A model generated the notes under the pieces. That model was not told the DNA's origin. It saw only the letters and a program-made list of their open reading frames with translations, and made no database searches. This document shows positions 34,918-40,045 of a DNA stretch of 40,045 nucleotides, one piece after another; positions within the stretch are counted from its first letter, which is position 1, and each line of letters starts with the position of its first letter. The translations under genes and the position numbers were made by a program. Source of the DNA: Ruminococcus flavefaciens 007c (GTDB taxonomy: Bacteria > Bacillota > Clostridia > Oscillospirales > Ruminococcaceae); contig NZ_ATAX01000020.1 in assembly GCF_000571935.1 (NCBI RefSeq), positions 1-40,045 on the forward strand, read 5' to 3'.

Positions 34918-37254
34918 ATGAAACACAAAAACAATCCACGGGGATCCAAGGGCAGGCTCTCACGTGCTGCAAAGCTCGGTACTGCTCTTGTGCTCACTTT
35001 TTCCGCACTCTTCTCACCGGTGCTGCCTCTTTCTTCCGCAGATACCATGGCAGCCGACAAAACAGTAAAAATAATGCCGCTGGGCGACTCCATCACATAT
35101 GGTATGGCTGATGAAGGCGGATACAGAAAGTATCTCAGCTATTTCCTCAGCCAGAACGGGTACACCAATGTTGACCTTGTGGGCCCCGAGGGCAAGGACA
35201 GCGCAACATTCAATTATAACGGAAAAAATGTGACATACGACGACAATCACGCAGGATACAGCGGTTATACCATTGTAAATCTTCAGGGAGGATGGATGGG
35301 CCAGCTAAACGGAATACTTGAGACCATGCAGAAGGGTGATTACATAAAGCAGTACTCCCCTGATATAATCCTGCTCCAGATCGGAACAAATGATGTCAAC
35401 AACGGGCACGTCACAGACTCGGAGGAGCACCTTCATACACTTCTTGACTATCTCAGGGAAAAGATGCCGTCCGACGGCAAAATATTCCTGACCACAATTC
35501 CCGACCTCGGCAATTCGGGTTGGGGAAACAACAGCAGCAAAAACGGCGACATAGCCAAATACAATGAGCTTGTAAAGAAGGTAGCCAACGAGTACAGCAG
35601 TAAGAATGTTATTTTCGCCGACATACACAGCGTTATCGACGGTACGAAGGATCTTGCGGACGGAGTTCACCCCAACGCAGGCGGTTATGAGAAAATGGGC
35701 AAATACTGGTTCGAAACAATAAAGCCCTACCTCAGCGGCTCGGACACCCCACCGGCCGAGGATCCCTCAACTCCCACCGATCCCGTACAGCCTGTCACAG
35801 ACGCGGTGCGCGGTGACCTCAACAAGGATGGCGTAATTGATTCGCTGGATCTTGTAAAAATCAGAAAAGCTGCCGTCGCAGGCTCTCCTGATGCGGATAT
35901 GCTCAAGGTCGGCGATATTGACGGCGATAAGGACATCGACAAGGATGATATAAAGCTGGTATCGGATTTTATCCTCGGAATATCAAAGGAATTCCCTGAG
36001 CTCCCCGCCTCCTCAGGTCCTTCCGGTCCTCAGCAGGAATACCCCAAGAGCTATGATTTCCCTGCTGTAAATCAGCTCAAGAGCTCCAAGGACGTTCCCG
36101 ATCCGTTCATATTCATGGACGGCTCAAAAGTAGAATCCCCGGACGACTGGTGGAAGCGTCAGGCGGAGATAAGCTGTATGTACGAATACTATATGTACGG
36201 AAAATGGCGCGACGGCTCGGACGACGAGGTCACATACAGTATCAGCGGCAATAAGATGACCATCAACATCAAGCGCAAGAGCACAGGAAAGACTGCTTCA
36301 TTCCCTGTCAATATCAACCTTCCCAGCAAGGTACGTCACGAGGGCGGAGCTCCCGTGATCGTCGGTATGCATAGCGGTATAGCTGAAAGCACAGCTACCG
36401 CCAACGGATACGCTGTCCTCACTATCGGCGGAGATATTTTCTCCAATCCCGTCGCTGCCGACAGTACAGCACATACAGGTCCGTTCTATACATTATATCC
36501 CTACGGAAACAACTGGGATGAGCAGACAGGAGTTCTTATGGCATGGTCATGGGGATGCAGCAAGATACTCGATGCTCTTTATAACGGAGCTGCCAAGGAA
36601 CTGAATATCAACCCCGATAACTCTATCGTAACGGGTGTTTCAAGATGGGGCAAGGCTACGGCAGTCTGCGGCGCATTCGACAAGCGCTTCAAGATGTGCG
36701 CTCCTTCATGCTCGGGCGCAGGCGGTCTTGCACTGTATCGTTATATGTCGGAAGGCAAGACCTATGACTTCAGCTCAAAGGGCGCTTCATCTTCATACAA
36801 ATACGGTCAGAACGAGCCTCTCGGAAGTCTCCAGGCATCGGGAGAGCGCGGCTGGTTCAATAACCGCTTCATGGAATTCAACGATCCCAACAAGTTCCCG
36901 ATGGATCAGCATATGCTGGGTTCACTCTGCTGTGATCCCGACAGATACCTTTTCATCATCGGTTCGTGCGTAAGCGAGGACTGGGTAAACGCCCCCTCTA
37001 TGTGGATGAGCTTCTGCGGCATGAAGCACATCTGGGATTACGTCGGACTCAGCGATCACATAGCAATCAATATCCATAAGGAAGGTCATGCAGTTATTGC
37101 GGAAGACGTCGAGAAGATGGTACAGTATTTCGATTACCACGTTTACGGCATCCAGCCCAAGATGAATCTCGACGAGCTTCAGACATCCGTATTCAACCTT
37201 CCCAAGAACAAGGATCCGTATCAGGATTCATTCACATCCAAGTGGCTATATTAA
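34918..37254 (+). CDS. cesA: Cellulosomal esterase CE3 - dockerin - CE15 (CesA-like)
   Basis: The 778-residue secreted enzyme has a signal peptide with a likely cut near PLSSA (residue 41). Residues 47-272 form a CE3 SGNH acetylesterase: GDSITYG (S58), GTND and DGVHPN (D248, H251), expected to remove acetyl groups from xylan. Residues 298-356 form a dockerin (GDLNKDGVIDSLDLVKIRK and GDIDGDKDIDKDDIKL), binding a scaffoldin cohesin. Residues about 375-775 form a CE15 glucuronoyl esterase with GVSRWGK (S575) and the likely catalytic His in KEGHAV (H724); CE15 cuts ester bonds between glucuronoxylan and lignin. As I recall, this domain order matches CesA of Ruminococcus flavefaciens; the symbol rests on that. 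AAGGAGGG precedes the ATG. Both esterases help open the hemicellulose-lignin network. Confidence 0.9.
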   Translation: MKHKNNPRGSKGRLSRAAKLGTALVLTFSALFSPVLPLSSADTMAADKTVKIMPLGDSITYGMADEGGYRKYLSYFLSQNGYTNVDLVGPEGKDSATFNYNGKNVTYDDNHAGYSGYTIVNLQGGWMGQLNGILETMQKGDYIKQYSPDIILLQIGTNDVNNGHVTDSEEHLHTLLDYLREKMPSDGKIFLTTIPDLGNSGWGNNSSKNGDIAKYNELVKKVANEYSSKNVIFADIHSVIDGTKDLADGVHPNAGGYEKMGKYWFETIKPYLSGSDTPPAEDPSTPTDPVQPVTDAVRGDLNKDGVIDSLDLVKIRKAAVAGSPDADMLKVGDIDGDKDIDKDDIKLVSDFILGISKEFPELPASSGPSGPQQEYPKSYDFPAVNQLKSSKDVPDPFIFMDGSKVESPDDWWKRQAEISCMYEYYMYGKWRDGSDDEVTYSISGNKMTINIKRKSTGKTASFPVNINLPSKVRHEGGAPVIVGMHSGIAESTATANGYAVLTIGGDIFSNPVAADSTAHTGPFYTLYPYGNNWDEQTGVLMAWSWGCSKILDALYNGAAKELNINPDNSIVTGVSRWGKATAVCGAFDKRFKMCAPSCSGAGGLALYRYMSEGKTYDFSSKGASSSYKYGQNEPLGSLQASGERGWFNNRFMEFNDPNKFPMDQHMLGSLCCDPDRYLFIIGSCVSEDWVNAPSMWMSFCGMKHIWDYVGLSDHIAINIHKEGHAVIAEDVEKMVQYFDYHVYGIQPKMNLDELQTSVFNLPKNKDPYQDSFTSKWLY

Positions 37255-37404
37255 AACCATATATACATAGCAGCAATTTATTTCACAGCTGTCTGTCATT
37301 TCAGCATGATTTAAGGTTGGTTTAAGACTATTTTAAGGATTATTGTTTATTATGAAATCATCATTAATAATAGCCCTATCTGCTATTTAGGAGGATGATT
37401 AACA

Positions 37405-40045
37405 ATGAAAAAGAAAAGCTTACTGGCAGGCATACTGTCTGCCTGTATCCTCGGCTCAGCAGCAGCGGCATTGCCCACAGTCGCTGCAGGTGCTGCTGAT
37501 ATAGTATACGGCGATGCTAACTGCGACGGAAAGGTTGATCTTTCCGATGCCGTACTCATCATGCAGTGCCTTGCTAATCCCTCAAAGTACGGAACTGACG
37601 GAACAGCCCAGGGCCATATCACAGCTCAGGGAAGAATCAACGGTGACGTATGCGAGCGCGGAGGCGGTCTTACCCCCGATGACGCTCTGGCTATCCAGAA
37701 GTGGCTCATCAACGCTATTCCCAGCCTCCCTGAGTCATATCTCCCGGGATATGTAGAGGGTACAACAACCACAGCTCAGACTACCACCGTGACTACAACT
37801 ACTACATCAGTGGTTACAGTTCCCAAGGAGGAAGTCGAGACAAAGATCCATCTCAACGGATCATCTATCACAGTTGAAGGCAAGTATGCAGTTGCCAACG
37901 GTTCAACCGTTACTATCTCTCATTCGGGTAATTACTACATCGACGGTACTCTGAACAACGGTCAGATCTACGTTGAGGTTCCCGATGACAAGGCTGATCC
38001 CGACACTGTAAAGCTTATACTCAACGGTGTAAATATCACCGGTCAGAACGCTCCTGCTATTTTAGTAAAGAACGCTGACAAGACTTCAATCACTATCTCC
38101 GACGGAAAGGAAAATGTGATTTCCGACGGTACATCCGCTTATGCAGGTGACAACGAGGGCAACGCTGTCATCGAGGCAAAGGACGATCTTACTATCAAGG
38201 GCGGCGACGCAGGTACAGGTACTCTCACCGTAAACGCCAACGTTCAGCCTGCTATCTCATGTAACAACGATATAAAGATCACAGGCGGTATCATCAACAT
38301 AAATACCCTCAACGAGACAGAAGGTCAGGACGGTATCAAGGGCAAGACCTCTCTCCTGATCAAGGGCGGTACAGTTAACGTTGACTCCAAGGGCGACGGC
38401 ATCAAGTCCTCAAAGGGCAACCTCGACATCGAGGGCGGTACAGTCACCATCAAGTCAAGCAAGGACGCTATCCAGGCTGAGACTGCTATCAATATCTCAG
38501 GCGGTAACATCAACGCATTCGGAGACAGAGGCCTCACAAGTGCCGGAACTATCGACCTTACAGGCGGTACATTACTCGCTACAGCTTACGACAACCAGTA
38601 TGCAGGCACTCTCACTGCTTCACAGTCAACAATCGTGCTTGACTTCGTAAAGGAGTGGTCCAAGAACAATCCTATTGCCCTCACAGATTCTTCAAACAAG
38701 ACTATCATTGAGGAAAATACTCTCAGAAAGTACAAGTATGCAGTAGTTTCATCTTCAGACCTCAGCACATCCGCTGATTACAAGGTATTTGCAGGCGGTA
38801 TCAAGATGAAGCACAGCACAGGCAACACCTTCAAGGGCGGCACTCCCGCTTCCTATAAGGATGTAAACAACGATCTTGAAAACGAAGAACAGCTCTACGG
38901 CAAATTCTTTGACCTGAGTCTCGTTCACAAGGTTGAAGTCAAAATGTCCGATAACGACTGGAACAATTTCATGAGAGCCGCACAGCAGGAGGAATGGGCT
39001 CCCTGTGATCTCATCATCGACGGCGAAGAGTTCAAGAATGTCGGTATCAGAACCAAAGGCAACAGCTCTCGTATGATGGTAAACAACGGCAAGTACAGCT
39101 TCCGCTTCAAGCTTGATAAGTACGACAAGTACACCAACTATCACGGTCTTACAGAATTCTGTCTGAATAACTTCTATTCTGACGCTTCATTCATGAGAGA
39201 CCTTATCTGCTATGACGCTATGTACGAAATAGACGGCGTTGCTCCCAAGAGCAGCTATACCGATATGTATCTGAACGGTAAGCTTTACAGCTTCTATTAC
39301 GCACTTGAGCAGCCCGGCACTACACTTGCAGAGCGCTACGGTATTGACGATGATACTAACCTCTACAAGGCTACCGAGAGAAGCAATCAGGGCGGCGGCA
39401 TGATGATGATGGGAGGAGACAGCTACAGTACATTTACACAGAAAATGCCTGTAAGCAACCTCGATCTCAAGTTCGGCAACGACGAACAGCTCCAGCACCT
39501 TGAAGATCTCAAGTCTGCAATAAACAGAGTAAATTCAAGCAACTACAAGTTCATTGAGGACATCATGGACGTTCCCAGCTTCCTCAAGGGCTTCGCAGTT
39601 AACTCCGTAATGTGCAACTACGACAGCTACAACGGCTCACTTGCACATAACTACTACCTCATCTACACAGGCGGAAAGCACTATTTCGTTGGCTGGGACT
39701 ACAATCTCTCCCTCGGTGCTTTCATGGGCGGCACAGACGCTGTTAATTCAGATGTTACAACAAGCCTCTATCAGGCTGAGGTTTCTGACCGTCCTTTCGC
39801 TAAGCTCCTTCAGATTCCCGAGTACTATGATATGTACGTAGGATATGTAAAGGAAATAGTTAATTACTACAGCAACCCCGAGCAGTACGTTTCCAATTAT
39901 GCTACAATGATCCGTCCTCACGTTCAGTCAGATCCGCTGTCATTCTTCACCGTTGATCAGTTCGACTCAACTACAAAGAAGTCTGCAAACGGTCTCCAGA
40001 CAAGCGGCAACGGCCAGCAGCAGAATCCTTGGGGCCAGCAGGGTC
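37405..40045 (+). CDS. Secreted dockerin - beta-helix - CotH protein, 3' end outside window
   Basis: The gene is open to the window end (880 codons visible). AGGAGG lies upstream of the ATG. A signal peptide (KKKSLLAGILSACILGSAAA) is followed by an N-terminal dockerin at 35-107 (GDANCDGKVDLSDAVLIMQ and NGDVCERGGGLTPDDALAIQ), of the type seen in R. flavefaciens. A Thr-rich linker (119-138) leads to a Gly-rich repeated region (150-400: IKGGT, IEGGT, ISGGN) resembling the Cthe_2159 carbohydrate-binding beta-helix domain. Residues about 475-870 are a CotH domain (VGIRTKGNSS, KYSFRFKLDKYDKY, FVGWDYNLSLG), related to protein kinases. A Met/Gly-rich stretch sits in the CotH part. Its role in a cellulosome is unknown; polysaccharide attachment is plausible. 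Confidence 0.9.
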   Translation, partial: MKKKSLLAGILSACILGSAAAALPTVAAGAADIVYGDANCDGKVDLSDAVLIMQCLANPSKYGTDGTAQGHITAQGRINGDVCERGGGLTPDDALAIQKWLINAIPSLPESYLPGYVEGTTTTAQTTTVTTTTTSVVTVPKEEVETKIHLNGSSITVEGKYAVANGSTVTISHSGNYYIDGTLNNGQIYVEVPDDKADPDTVKLILNGVNITGQNAPAILVKNADKTSITISDGKENVISDGTSAYAGDNEGNAVIEAKDDLTIKGGDAGTGTLTVNANVQPAISCNNDIKITGGIININTLNETEGQDGIKGKTSLLIKGGTVNVDSKGDGIKSSKGNLDIEGGTVTIKSSKDAIQAETAINISGGNINAFGDRGLTSAGTIDLTGGTLLATAYDNQYAGTLTASQSTIVLDFVKEWSKNNPIALTDSSNKTIIEENTLRKYKYAVVSSSDLSTSADYKVFAGGIKMKHSTGNTFKGGTPASYKDVNNDLENEEQLYGKFFDLSLVHKVEVKMSDNDWNNFMRAAQQEEWAPCDLIIDGEEFKNVGIRTKGNSSRMMVNNGKYSFRFKLDKYDKYTNYHGLTEFCLNNFYSDASFMRDLICYDAMYEIDGVAPKSSYTDMYLNGKLYSFYYALEQPGTTLAERYGIDDDTNLYKATERSNQGGGMMMMGGDSYSTFTQKMPVSNLDLKFGNDEQLQHLEDLKSAINRVNSSNYKFIEDIMDVPSFLKGFAVNSVMCNYDSYNGSLAHNYYLIYTGGKHYFVGWDYNLSLGAFMGGTDAVNSDVTTSLYQAEVSDRPFAKLLQIPEYYDMYVGYVKEIVNYYSNPEQYVSNYATMIRPHVQSDPLSFFTVDQFDSTTKKSANGLQTSGNGQQQNPWGQQG

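Overview
The window looks like a Ruminococcus genome, closest in style to Ruminococcus flavefaciens. Three secreted proteins near the right end carry cellulosomal dockerin domains. One of them (34918-37254) has the CE3 esterase-dockerin-CE15 order that I recall for CesA of R. flavefaciens. Shine-Dalgarno sites (GGAGG), TTGACA-17-TATAAT promoters and a T-box leader fit a low-to-middle GC Firmicute.

Left part (1-5076): the end of an acyl-CoA synthetase overlaps an ACT-ACT-metallo-beta-lactamase protein. After a strong promoter and a complete T-box leader with terminator comes a fusion of a sugar-isomerase-like TIM barrel with a second acyl-CoA synthetase. Amino-acid sensing appears twice in this short stretch (ACT domains, T-box). 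One reading is activation of carboxylic acids for amino-acid synthesis by reductive carboxylation, as known physiologically in rumen ruminococci; that link is inference.

5172-11400, minus strand: six oxidoreductase-type genes in one direction. They are a flavodoxin-like NAD(P)H:FMN reductase, an ABM monooxygenase, a short DXS-like transketolase, an aldo/keto reductase, a nitroreductase, and a Gfo/Idh/MocA-aldo/keto reductase fusion. A broken reading frame lies upstream. Divergently, 11857-13256 encodes an SDR dehydrogenase and a YczE/YitT-type membrane protein.

13430-28100 is an accessory region. It holds a serine recombinase that has lost its catalytic serine and whose promoter sits between 20-bp inverted repeats; a frameshifted radical SAM-phosphoribosyltransferase fusion; a 23-nt tRNA-Ser 3'-end scar that looks like an attachment site; two ~190-bp direct repeats about 11 kb apart; and, between those repeats, a small secreted Cys-rich peptide and a two-gene operon. 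That operon encodes an unknown 146-aa protein and a 2937-aa RTX protein with about 33 tandem 14-residue helical repeats, a hydrophobic segment, three large calcium-binding RTX blocks and a type-I-secretion-like C-terminus. This RTX locus is the best candidate for something undescribed.

28123-40045: a dockerin protein with three diverged GH11-xylanase-like domains; a minus-strand operon (TIM barrel, YqeG phosphatase, VanW); a polysaccharide flippase; the CE3-dockerin-CE15 esterase; and the start of a dockerin-beta-helix-CotH protein that runs off the window. Together these are plant cell-wall degradation and cell-envelope functions.
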